A DNA stretch of 8,478 nucleotides from Caryophanales bacterium UBA3935 (GTDB taxonomy: Bacteria; Bacillota_I; Bacilli_A; ML615J-28; CAG-698): assembly GCA_002385755.1 (NCBI GenBank), contig DGED01000015.1, forward strand, positions 18,558-27,035, given 5' to 3'. Positions 1 through 5,954 of this stretch are shown here, one piece after another; the stretch's first letter is position 1, and each line of letters opens with the position of its first letter. Made by a program: the position numbers and the translations under genes. The notes under the pieces are model-generated. The model was not told the DNA's origin. It did no database searches and worked only from the letters and a program-made list of their open reading frames with translations.

Positions 1-1
1 C

Positions 2-1993
2 ACAGGAACTTTCAGTTTCGTCCACATTACCGATATACATTCCTTTAAGGATATCCCGACCCGCGTTAATACCGCGAACGACGTTTTGAACAAGGCCAAG
101 ACGCACGTCGACGATTTGGAATTTATCTTGTTCTCCGGCGACGTAACGGCTTACGGCACTTATTATGATCAATGGGAGGCGCTTTACCAGATGGATACCG
201 CCCGGGAAATGATGTACGCCATCACTCCCGGCAACCACGATTATTATAACGACAGCGCCCAGGTTACGAGCATCGATTATTTCAACGCGATGACGAACAA
301 CCCCGATAACGGGGCGGAGGAAGTTAAGGGCTCGTCATATTACTTTAAATACGGACCCGCTTTGTTTATCTCGATTGATTCCGAGGCCATTTATCATAAC
401 CAGTCGAAATATCTTCCGAACACCAAGAAGTGGTTCGAGGAAGTCGTGCGCGCGAACCCGGCCGAGTATATTATCGTTTTTTGTCATAAGCCGTTTTACA
501 CCGGCAACGGCGGAAGCGGCACGCTTACCAAGTTCATGCGCCAGAATTTCGTTGATCTTTTTGACCGCTACGGCGTCGATTTGGTGCTAACGGGCGATAA
601 TCATATTCTCGCCCGAACCCATCCCTTAATCAACGGGCAAAATACCAACGATCCGGCGCACGGGACGGTATATATCGTCGGCCCGCAAATCGGCGACCGC
701 GACGTCGATCCGGGAACGCCGCCCTCCGAAATCGCCTTTACCGAGGGCGGGAAAGTCGACGGCGCGACCATCGTTACCGTCGGCGACGGTAAAATCAAAC
801 TTAAAACCTACGACACAAGCGGGAAGATTCTCAGCACGTACGAGATAATATCGAAATCGTCGACCATTGACAAAACCGAATTTTTAAAATCCCTGTCGGT
901 CGAGTTGGATGAAGATGATATCTCCGCGGGAACGCTTAAGTTCGATGATCTCGGACTCGGAAGAATCAACAAGATCCGCGTATCAGTAGGGGAAAACGAA
1001 GTCGCTTCTTCCGTTTACCCGCTTGCGAACAGCCTGGAGTTAACGGGCCTTCCGGACGCGGGCGCGCCGTATTCGCTTCAAGTCGTGATAACGCTCAGGA
1101 ACGGCGAGAGAATCGGGAAAAGCCTTACCCCGCAAATCCCCGAAAATTATTACGGAAAGATTTCCAACCTGCGGGTCGAGGATATTGACGAAAAAAATAT
1201 CGGACTGTACTGGGACAGCGCTTTGATTCCCGGCAAGGTCAAAAGTCTCGAATTATACGTAAACGGCGAACACAAGGGCAGCATTTCGCCCGACGAAAAC
1301 ATGATCCAACTGGATCGCGTCAGCCCCTATCACAAAAACGATATCAAGCTGCAGGCGGTAAATTATGATGACGAGGTAGTGATCGAGGAAACGATCGAGT
1401 TCGGAACGGAAGCCGACCCGGTTACGATCTCGTTTGAGGAAACAAGTAAAACGATATATGTCGGCGATCGATACGAGCCGTCGGTGACGGCAAACCCGGA
1501 GCAGGAACTCGCCTTTGAGTTTATTTCGAGCGACCCGACCGTCGCGACGGTTGACGAAAACGGCGTCATCACCGCAGTCGCTCCGGGGGAATGCGTGATC
1601 ACGGCGTATGTCGTTAAAAGATGGGACGTCGAAACCAAAATTACGATTACCGTGGAAAGCATCAACCTCGCGTTTGAAGACGAGGAAATAACCCTGAAAG
1701 CCGGTAAGAAGAGCGCGCCCGCCTATACGGTCAATCCGGAAGTCGAGCTGAACCTGATCTTTACTTCCAGCGACGAAAAAGTCGCGACCGTTAGCGAAAC
1801 CGGCGAGATAACGGCTGTCGGACCGGGGACCTGCACGATTACCGTGACCGCCGCCGACCGGCCGGACATTAAGGCGGAGATTAAGGTCACCGTCACCAAG
1901 AAAGGCTGCTTCGCCTCGACGGGCATAATGTTTGGGTTCGCGGGCCTCGGCCTCGCCTTGACGGTATGGAAAAGAAGAAGATACGTAAGATAG
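2..1993 (+). CDS. Surface metallophosphoesterase with Fn3-like and two Big_2-like domains (5' partial)
   Basis: The frame is open to the left edge, so the N-terminus and any signal peptide are missing. The in-frame TTG at 86 is not the true start because the first metal motif, VHITDIH (partial residues 7-13), lies upstream of it. Calcineurin-like phosphoesterase motifs follow in order: SGD (45-47), GNHD (77-80), CHKPF (161-165, His162) and GDNH (198-201). They predict a dinuclear-metal phosphoesterase resembling purple acid phosphatases; the substrate is unknown. In the last motif the usual first His of GHxH is Asp199. Fn3-like beta segments (about 290-470) are followed by two Big_2-like modules (about 472-556 and 557-633), each with an SSD..VATV..G.ITAV.PG core. 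The end is Lys-Lys-Gly-Cys, a hydrophobic segment of about 20 residues and a KRRRYVR tail, suggesting extracellular anchoring without an LPXTG motif. The gene converges on fumB. The fold is certain; the exact role is not. Confidence 0.9.
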   Translation, partial: TGTFSFVHITDIHSFKDIPTRVNTANDVLNKAKTHVDDLEFILFSGDVTAYGTYYDQWEALYQMDTAREMMYAITPGNHDYYNDSAQVTSIDYFNAMTNNPDNGAEEVKGSSYYFKYGPALFISIDSEAIYHNQSKYLPNTKKWFEEVVRANPAEYIIVFCHKPFYTGNGGSGTLTKFMRQNFVDLFDRYGVDLVLTGDNHILARTHPLINGQNTNDPAHGTVYIVGPQIGDRDVDPGTPPSEIAFTEGGKVDGATIVTVGDGKIKLKTYDTSGKILSTYEIISKSSTIDKTEFLKSLSVELDEDDISAGTLKFDDLGLGRINKIRVSVGENEVASSVYPLANSLELTGLPDAGAPYSLQVVITLRNGERIGKSLTPQIPENYYGKISNLRVEDIDEKNIGLYWDSALIPGKVKSLELYVNGEHKGSISPDENMIQLDRVSPYHKNDIKLQAVNYDDEVVIEETIEFGTEADPVTISFEETSKTIYVGDRYEPSVTANPEQELAFEFISSDPTVATVDENGVITAVAPGECVITAYVVKRWDVETKITITVESINLAFEDEEITLKAGKKSAPAYTVNPEVELNLIFTSSDEKVATVSETGEITAVGPGTCTITVTAADRPDIKAEIKVTVTKKGCFASTGIMFGFAGLGLALTVWKRRRYVR

Positions 1994-2022
1994 CATCTTA
2001 AATAATAAACAGCGCTGAATTT

Positions 2023-2070
2023 AAAAAAGCCAAGGAACGCGGCGTTTTTGCCGGAATTCTTTGGCTTTTT
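2023..2070. terminator. Bidirectional intrinsic terminator between the phosphoesterase and fumAB
   Basis: AAGCCAAGGAA (2027-2037) pairs with TTCTTTGGCTT (2057-2067), giving 11 bp with one G-U pair. Flanking A and T runs make a T-rich tail on either strand. An inner CGGC/GCCG stem (2040-2043 with 2050-2053) closes a TTTTT-containing loop. It lies 30 nt after the phosphoesterase stop and about 110 nt beyond the fumB stop, so it probably ends both converging transcripts. Confidence 0.85.
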
Positions 2071-2180
2071 ATATTCTTGATGATTAATAGTAGCTTAGGT
2101 TAAGTCCCCGACCGAATCCCTTTCCGTGAGAACGGTTTTGATTTGTAATTGTTTCATTCTTTTTTAGGATTGACGGTCTC
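2071..2180. other. Intergenic 3' region downstream of fumB
   Basis: These 110 bases lie between the fumB stop and the shared terminator, and would be the 3' untranslated part of the fumAB mRNA. A short minus-strand frame of about 20 codons begins with an ATG around 2155, but it has no convincing ribosome binding site. A 4-bp CCGT/ACGG hairpin near 2125-2136 is too weak to call. I see no supported gene here. Confidence 0.4.
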
Positions 2181-2705
2181 TCACCAGTTAAAGATATCGT
2201 TGCCGCGGCAGTCATAGGCGACGACGACGGGAAAATCCTCGACCTCAAGCCGGTAAATGGCTTCCGGACCAAGGTCGGGGTAAGCGATAAGCTCGCAGCT
2301 TTTAATCGCCTTCGCCAATAGGGCGGCGACACCACCGGTGGCGGTCAGGTAGAGGCCTTTATGTCTCGCGATCAATTCCTTGATTCGCTCTGACCTTGGT
2401 CCTTTCCCGATCATGATTTTTAATCCGGCCGGGATTAAAATCTCCGCGTACGAATCCATCCGCGCCGCAGTCGTCGGCCCGGCGGCGCCGACCGGACGGT
2501 CCGGTTTTGCCGGGGAGGGCCCGACGTAATAGACGGTCGATGTCTTCAAGTCGAAAGGAAGCGCGTCTCCGGCCGAAAGAGCGCGGGTCAGGCGCTTGTG
2601 CGCGGCGTCGCGGGCGGTATAAAGGATTCCGCTCAAGAGCGCGGCGTCCCCGCTTTTTAAACTTTCGATTGTCTTATCATCTATCGGCAATTTTATTCTT
2701 TTCAT
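2181..2705 (-). CDS. fumB: Fumarate hydratase class I, beta subunit
   Basis: This is the C-terminal-domain (beta) subunit of the two-subunit [4Fe-4S] hydro-lyases that interconvert fumarate and L-malate in the cytosol. At 174 residues it has the usual length for the separate subunit. Diagnostic segments are YYVGPSPAKP (59-68), GAAGPTTAARMD (73-84), IGKG (99-102) and LTATGGVAALLAKAI (120-134). The family also contains L(+)-tartrate dehydratase beta subunits, so substrate assignment rests on homology only. The start ATG lies 8 nt after the fumA stop, preceded by a modest AGGT-type site, consistent with translation dependent on fumA. Class I fumarases are oxygen-labile, pointing to an anaerobic or microaerobic host. 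The symbol denotes the beta subunit here, not the E. coli isozyme FumB. Confidence 0.93.
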   Translation of the reverse strand: MKRIKLPIDDKTIESLKSGDAALLSGILYTARDAAHKRLTRALSAGDALPFDLKTSTVYYVGPSPAKPDRPVGAAGPTTAARMDSYAEILIPAGLKIMIGKGPRSERIKELIARHKGLYLTATGGVAALLAKAIKSCELIAYPDLGPEAIYRLEVEDFPVVVAYDCRGNDIFNW

Positions 2706-2713
2706 ATCTTTAC

Positions 2714-3553
2714 CTACAAAATTATCGTTTTATGACGCGCGACGTGACATTGGAGGTTCACGGCGACCGGGAGACTCGCGATATGACAGGGGAAGGTGTT
2801 GATTTTCACCGCCAGGGCGGTAACGCGCCCGCCGTAGCCCATCGGGCCGATCCCGGTCTCATTAATCTTCGCGAGAATCTTTTCCTCAAGGTCGCAGATC
2901 TGCGGAAGCGGGGAACTATCGTAAAGGTCGCGGAGCAATGCTTCTTTTGCCAAAAGCGGCGCTTTTTCCAGATTCCCGCCAATGCCGACGCCGACGATAA
3001 GGGGCGGGCAGGCTTTTCCTCCGGCGTTTCGGACCGTCTCAAGAACGAAATTGATAATTCCTTCCTCGCCGGCGGCGGGGGTTAGCATTTTGACGGCGCT
3101 CATGTTCTCGGCGCCGCCGCCTTTCGGGACGACCGTGATCTTAAGCTTATCCCCGTTTGTTATTTTCGCGTGAATAATCGCCGGCGCGTTATCGCCGGTG
3201 TTTTCCCGCAAAATCGGGCATCCGACGACCGATTTCCGCAAATACCCTTCCGCGTAAGCCCGACGAACGCCATCGTTGACGGCGGCCTCGATGTCGCCCT
3301 TAAAGACGACCTCGCCGCCGACTTCGAGGAATACCACGACCTGGCCGGTATCCTGACAAAGGGGGATCTCCTCGTTTTCGGCGATTTCGTGGTTGTTTAT
3401 GATTTGTGAAAGGACGTCTTTCCCGAGCGCGCTCTCTTCCTTATCGAGAGCTTCCTTAATTTTTGCCTTTAAATCCGGTCCGGCTCTAAAGGCGCATTCG
3501 AGAAGCAGGGCGCGGACGGCGTCGCTTACCGTGACTAAATCTATTACGCGCAT
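2714..3553 (-). CDS. fumA: Fumarate hydratase class I, alpha subunit
   Basis: This is the cluster-bearing (alpha) subunit of two-subunit class I fumarase, 279 residues. The three Cys expected to hold the [4Fe-4S] cluster are Cys66 in LCQDTG, Cys182 in KACPP and Cys269 in QCHVARH. Other family segments are CPILRENTGDNAPAIIHAKI (112-131), KGGGAENMSAVKML (145-158), VGVGIGGNLEKAP (187-199) and HIASLPVAVN (257-266). The frame stays open to 3676, but ATG 3553 is chosen because GGAGG sits 5 nt upstream (3559-3563) and family similarity begins there. The extra 41 residues would overlap both divergent promoters. It is first in an operon with fumB and divergent from the nitroreductase. Tartrate dehydratase alpha subunit is the main alternative. 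Confidence 0.94.
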   Translation of the reverse strand: MRVIDLVTVSDAVRALLLECAFRAGPDLKAKIKEALDKEESALGKDVLSQIINNHEIAENEEIPLCQDTGQVVVFLEVGGEVVFKGDIEAAVNDGVRRAYAEGYLRKSVVGCPILRENTGDNAPAIIHAKITNGDKLKITVVPKGGGAENMSAVKMLTPAAGEEGIINFVLETVRNAGGKACPPLIVGVGIGGNLEKAPLLAKEALLRDLYDSSPLPQICDLEEKILAKINETGIGPMGYGGRVTALAVKINTFPCHIASLPVAVNLQCHVARHKTIIL

Positions 3554-3558
3554 GATAA

Positions 3559-3563
3559 CCTCC
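3559..3563 (-). promoter_or_regulatory. Ribosome binding site fixing the fumA start
   Basis: On the minus strand this reads GGAGG, 5 nt before ATG 3553. It decides between this start and the longer open frame that begins at 3676. Confidence 0.85.
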
Positions 3564-3572
3564 GTTTTTTTT

Positions 3573-3600
3573 ATTATATCATTAATCGGTAAAAGTGCAA
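3573..3600 (-). promoter_or_regulatory. fumAB promoter (extended -10)
   Basis: On the minus strand, TG-A-TATAAT (3581-3573) is a perfect -10 box with the extended TG element. A weak -35, TTGCAC (3600-3595), lies 16 bp upstream. Transcription would start near 3566, leaving a leader of only about 13 nt before the fumA ATG. No operator repeat was recognised. Confidence 0.7.
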
Positions 3601-3629
3601 GCAAATATGTGATAGTAACAATTGATTTG

Positions 3630-3638
3630 TGGTAAAAT
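3630..3638 (+). promoter_or_regulatory. Nitroreductase promoter (extended -10)
   Basis: TG-G-TAAAAT (3630-3638) forms an extended -10 box followed by ATAGG. No good -35 is present at 17 bp (the hexamer is TGATAG, 3610-3615), as is common for extended -10 promoters. The expected transcription start near 3645 abuts the AAAGGAGG ribosome binding site (3645-3652). The leader is about 15 nt. Confidence 0.6.
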
Positions 3639-3659
3639 ATAGGCAAAGGAGGCAAAATC

Positions 3660-4265
3660 ATGAAAAAGCAATACATTGAACTCTTAAAAGGGCGGCGCTC
3701 GCGTTACGCTTTGAAAAAGGAATCGCCGCTCTCCAAAGAAGAAATTATAAGTTTGATTGAAGAGGTTACGAAGCATACCCCGTCGGCGTTTAACTCGCAA
3801 TCGGGTCGGCTCGTCGCGTTGTTTGATAAAGCCCACGAGGATTTTTGGGACTTAACGAAAGAAGAAATCAGGAAAGTGATTCCCGCCGGGCAGTCTTTCG
3901 CGCCGACGGAGAAGAAAATGCAGGCCTTTAAGGACGCCTTCGGGACCGTCTTGTTCTACGAAGACTATTCGGTCGTCCGCGGTCTGGAGGAAAAATTTCC
4001 CCTTTATAAAGAGAAGTTCCGGGTTTGGAGCGCTCATGGCTCGGCGATGCTACAGATCGGCGTCTGGACGGCGCTAGCGGAAAACGGCCTCGGCGCTTCC
4101 CTTCAGCATTACGACCCCGTGATAGACGAAGCGGTAAGAAAACGTTTCGAAATACCGGAAAATTGGGCGTTGGTCGCTCAAATGCCGTTCGGGGCTTTTG
4201 ACGCGCCCGACGGCGAGAAATCATTCCAGCCGATCGACGAGCGAGTGATCGTTCTCGCGGAATAA
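3660..4265 (+). CDS. Nitroreductase family protein, CinD/Frm2-like FMN oxidoreductase
   Basis: This is a 201-residue cytosolic flavoprotein of the nitroreductase fold, expected to bind FMN as a dimer and reduce quinones or nitro compounds with NAD(P)H. The sequence follows the CinD/Frm2-like branch: RRSRYAL (12-18, FMN phosphate region), TPSAFNSQSGR (40-50), VLFYED (97-102), SAMLQIGVWTALAENGLGAS (128-147), LQHYDP (148-153) and AQMPFGAF (173-180). Lactococcal CinD is copper-induced, but I see no CopY-type operator (TACANNTGTA) here, so copper control is not supported. AAAGGAGG (3645-3652) precedes the ATG by 7 nt. It has its own extended -10 promoter and a strong terminator, so it is a single-gene unit. 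The family assignment is firm; the physiological substrate is unknown. Confidence 0.9.
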   Translation: MKKQYIELLKGRRSRYALKKESPLSKEEIISLIEEVTKHTPSAFNSQSGRLVALFDKAHEDFWDLTKEEIRKVIPAGQSFAPTEKKMQAFKDAFGTVLFYEDYSVVRGLEEKFPLYKEKFRVWSAHGSAMLQIGVWTALAENGLGASLQHYDPVIDEAVRKRFEIPENWALVAQMPFGAFDAPDGEKSFQPIDERVIVLAE

Positions 4266-4312
4266 AAATATTTTTCCATGTATTCGTAAATCACGCTTAT
4301 TTGGTATGCGCG

Positions 4313-4346
4313 CCGGTAAATCTAGTTCAGATTTATCGGTTTTTTT
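4313..4346 (+). terminator. Intrinsic terminator of the nitroreductase gene
   Basis: CCGGTAAATCT (4313-4323) pairs with AGATTTATCGG (4329-4339), giving 11 bp with one G-U pair, a 5-nt loop AGTTC and a run of seven T (4340-4346). It lies 47 nt past the stop and isolates the nitroreductase from the following operon. Confidence 0.92.
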
Positions 4347-4363
4347 ATTGCTTCATATTTGTC

Positions 4364-4401
4364 AATCGCTTTACGATGCCGGATAATTTCGATAAGCGAT
4401 T
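4364..4401 (+). repeat. Inverted repeat just upstream of the murI-like promoter
   Basis: AATCGCTT (4364-4371) is repeated exactly inverted as AAGCGATT (4394-4401). Inside it, CGA (4374-4376) can pair with TCG (4389-4391) across a 2x2 internal loop. T-rich sequence (4400-4404) follows. It may be a second, weaker terminator or a regulator site, since it ends 5 nt before the -35 box. The rest of the 193-nt gap between the two genes shows only the preceding terminator and the promoter. Confidence 0.5.
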
Positions 4402-4406
4402 TTTAT

Positions 4407-4435
4407 TTGAAAGTCGCCGCCAAATGTGATAAAAT
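4407..4435 (+). promoter_or_regulatory. Promoter of the murI-like/sir2 operon
   Basis: TTGAAA (4407-4412), a 17-bp spacer and TAAAAT (4430-4435) with an upstream TG (4427-4428) make this the best sigma-A-type promoter in the window. The predicted transcription start near 4442 falls at the ribosome binding site AAGGAG (4441-4446), so the 5' leader is only about 17 nt. Confidence 0.8.
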
Positions 4436-4458
4436 ATAAAAAGGAGATGAATAAAAAT

Positions 4459-5211
4459 ATGAAAGGAACGATCGCCGTTTTAGACGTCGGGCTTGGCGGT
4501 ATTAATGTTTTTTCAACCTTGGCCAAGACTTTCCCGAGAGAACGGTTTTTATATCAAAACAATTTAAAATATCATCCTTATTCGGAACGGTCGGAGGCGG
4601 AAATCAAAGAGTTGGTCGATGCCGACATCGACGGCGTCATGCGGGAAAATCCGGCTGTTTTAATTATTGTTTCCGACACCGTCATCGAGTACGGCGCGGA
4701 AAAACTGAAAACGCTCGATATCCCGGTCATTAAGATTGACGACGCGCTCGTCGAGTATGCTAACCGCAATTACGAGCAGAAGAATATCGTCCTTTTGGCC
4801 CGGAAGGAAACGATCGAGGCCAATTTGTATCAAAAGCGTTTTAACTATAACCATCTATATAATATCCCGAGCGACGAGCTGGAACGGATTATCGAGGAGA
4901 AGCAGACGAAGACGGCGCGGTCGTTTACGGCCGTGAAGGAAGCGTTCCGCCCGGTCATGAAAAAGGAAGTCGATTTAATCGTTACCGGGTCGCCCTGTTT
5001 GATAGATTTACAGACGGAAATCCGCGAGTATATCAAATACCAGATGATCACCGACGTCGGGATGATTATCGCGAACAAGCTCACGGCGCTCTTGCCGGAG
5101 GAAGGGAAAAGGCGCCGGGGCGAGAGGATCGTGAAGACGAGCGTTCCGGCCCGGGTTTTCCGGGAAAAAGGTTGTCGGGTTGATTTCAAATACAAAATAA
5201 AGGAGTATTGA
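4459..5211 (+). CDS. Glutamate racemase-like protein lacking both catalytic cysteines
   Basis: This 250-residue protein has the Asp/Glu racemase (MurI) outline: an N-terminal beta strand ending in LDVGLGG (8-14, matching FDSGxGG), HPYSERS (39-45, matching VPYGxxS), a VSDT motif (71-74) where MurI has ACNT, LARKETIEANLYQKRF (113-128), and TGSPCLID (176-183) where MurI has GCTHYP. Asp9 is kept, but both catalytic Cys are Ser (72 and 178). Asn of CNT is Asp73, and the Thr-His after the second Cys are Pro179-Cys180. Racemisation by the usual two-thiol mechanism is therefore unlikely. ATG 4459 is preferred: GTG 4426 lies within the promoter and ATG 4447 directly abuts the AAGGAG site (4441-4446). 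The gene is followed by sir2 after 1 nt. It could be a regulatory paralogue, a binding protein or an enzyme with another reaction; I cannot assign a function. Confidence 0.82.
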   Translation: MKGTIAVLDVGLGGINVFSTLAKTFPRERFLYQNNLKYHPYSERSEAEIKELVDADIDGVMRENPAVLIIVSDTVIEYGAEKLKTLDIPVIKIDDALVEYANRNYEQKNIVLLARKETIEANLYQKRFNYNHLYNIPSDELERIIEEKQTKTARSFTAVKEAFRPVMKKEVDLIVTGSPCLIDLQTEIREYIKYQMITDVGMIIANKLTALLPEEGKRRRGERIVKTSVPARVFREKGCRVDFKYKIKEY

Positions 5212-5212
5212 G

Positions 5213-5926
5213 ATGGATAAGATTGCGAAATTGCGGGAAATTATTGAACGCAGTTCAAATATCGTGTTTTTCGGCGGCGCCGGCGTTTCCGTGCCGTCGG
5301 GAATACCCGATTTTCGCGGTTCCGGCGGATTGGAAAAACAAAATATTCCGTTCGAGATTATTCTAAGCCGCGATTATTTTCTCGCCAATCCCGAGACCTT
5401 CTACGCCGTGTATCGCGAAAAACTCCTCTTTCCCGCCGCCAAACCGAACAGGGCTCATCACGCCTTGGCCAGGCTTGAAAAACAAGGCAAGCTTAAAGCG
5501 GTGATAACGCAAAACATAGACAATTTGCATCAGGCCGCGGGCAGCCAATCGGTCATTGAACTGCACGGTTCGGTTTACCGCAACTACTGCATGAGCTGCA
5601 AGAAAAAATACGATTTCGGTTTTATTGCGAACGGCGCCGGCGTTCCCCGCTGTGACTGCGGCGGGATTGTCCGTCCCGACGTTGTTTTGTATCAGGAACA
5701 GCTTAACGCGAAGGCGTTGGCGAGCGCGATCGACTGCATAAGCAAGGCGGACGCGTTGATTGTCGCGGGGACGTCGCTCGTCGTGTACCCGGCCGCGGGG
5801 CTGATCCGTTATTTTTCCGGAAATCATTTCGTTATCATCAATAAATCGCCGACCGATTTTGACCGGCACGCCGACCTCGTGATATACGATTCCGTCGACC
5901 TGGTTCTTGACGCCGCCGTTAAATAA
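5213..5926 (+). CDS. Sir2-family NAD-dependent protein deacylase (sirtuin)
   Basis: This is a complete 237-residue bacterial sirtuin that removes acetyl or other acyl groups from lysine using NAD+, releasing nicotinamide and O-acyl-ADP-ribose. NAD-binding and catalytic motifs are intact: GGAGVSVPSGIPDFRG (21-36), TQNIDNLHQAAG (99-110), catalytic His118 in ELHGS, AGTSLVVYPAAGL (185-197) and IINKS (208-212). The zinc site is CMSC (126-129) plus CDC (147-149), the second pair spaced C-x-C rather than C-x2-C, followed by RPDVVLYQEQL. The ATG is 1 nt after the murI-like stop, with AAAGGAG (5199-5205) 7 nt upstream, so the two genes form one operon. It is of the ordinary CobB-like deacylase type, without the extra domains of Sir2 proteins from phage defence systems. 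Acyl preference cannot be read from the sequence. Confidence 0.94.
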   Translation: MDKIAKLREIIERSSNIVFFGGAGVSVPSGIPDFRGSGGLEKQNIPFEIILSRDYFLANPETFYAVYREKLLFPAAKPNRAHHALARLEKQGKLKAVITQNIDNLHQAAGSQSVIELHGSVYRNYCMSCKKKYDFGFIANGAGVPRCDCGGIVRPDVVLYQEQLNAKALASAIDCISKADALIVAGTSLVVYPAAGLIRYFSGNHFVIINKSPTDFDRHADLVIYDSVDLVLDAAVK

Positions 5927-5954
5927 AAAAAAAAGGAAGAAATCTTTCTTCCTT
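5925..5954 (-). terminator. Terminator of the cotF-like operon, overlapping its stop codon
   Basis: AAGGAAGAAA (5933-5942) and TTTCTTCCTT (5945-5954) form a perfect inverted repeat. On the minus strand the hairpin is followed by a run of T from the A tract 5925-5934, a textbook terminator for leftward transcription. The minus-strand stop codon TAA (5955-5953) shares bases with the stem. Rightward there is no T run, so termination of the sir2 transcript here would be weaker. Confidence 0.85.

Noticed and set aside
1420..1900. Tandem DNA repeat across the two Big_2-like modules
   Set aside because: The similarity is at protein level only (SSD..VATV..G.ITAV.PG). The DNA has diverged, so it is domain duplication and not a recent tandem repeat.
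1253..1996. Long minus-strand open frame (247 codons) opposite the phosphoesterase
   Set aside because: It is antisense to the clear Big_2-like modules, has no family motif and no ribosome binding site, and its composition mirrors the CG-rich coding strand. It is a shadow frame.
2096..2157. About 20-codon minus-strand frame downstream of fumB
   Set aside because: It has no convincing ribosome binding site, no recognisable motif, and lies in the 3' untranslated part of the fumAB transcript.
2507..3085. Plus-strand open frame of 192 codons across fumB/fumA
   Set aside because: It spans two well-supported genes on the opposite strand, is Arg-rich and low in recognisable structure, and has no motif of its own.
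3645..3660. Copper-responsive operator upstream of the CinD-like nitroreductase
   Set aside because: No TACANNTGTA-type box was found anywhere in the promoter region, so copper control is not supported.
3554..3676. N-terminal 41-codon extension of fumA
   Set aside because: It would place coding sequence over both divergent promoters and the nitroreductase start. Family similarity and a GGAGG site support the start at 3553.
4426..4458. GTG 4426 or ATG 4447 as start of the murI-like gene
   Set aside because: GTG 4426 overlaps the promoter -10, and ATG 4447 directly follows AAGGAG with no spacing. ATG 4459 fits the MurI N-terminus and the spacing of the other promoters.
2128..4549. GAGAACGGTTTT present both near 2128 and near 4540
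   Set aside because: It is a single 12-base match, once in an intergenic region and once inside the murI-like gene, with no other shared flank. Chance is sufficient.
5213..5926. Sir2 as part of an anti-phage defence system (ThsA, Sir2-HerA, DSR or pAgo type)
   Set aside because: The protein is a compact canonical deacylase with the catalytic His and zinc Cys. No STALD, HerA, Argonaute or nuclease partner is adjacent.
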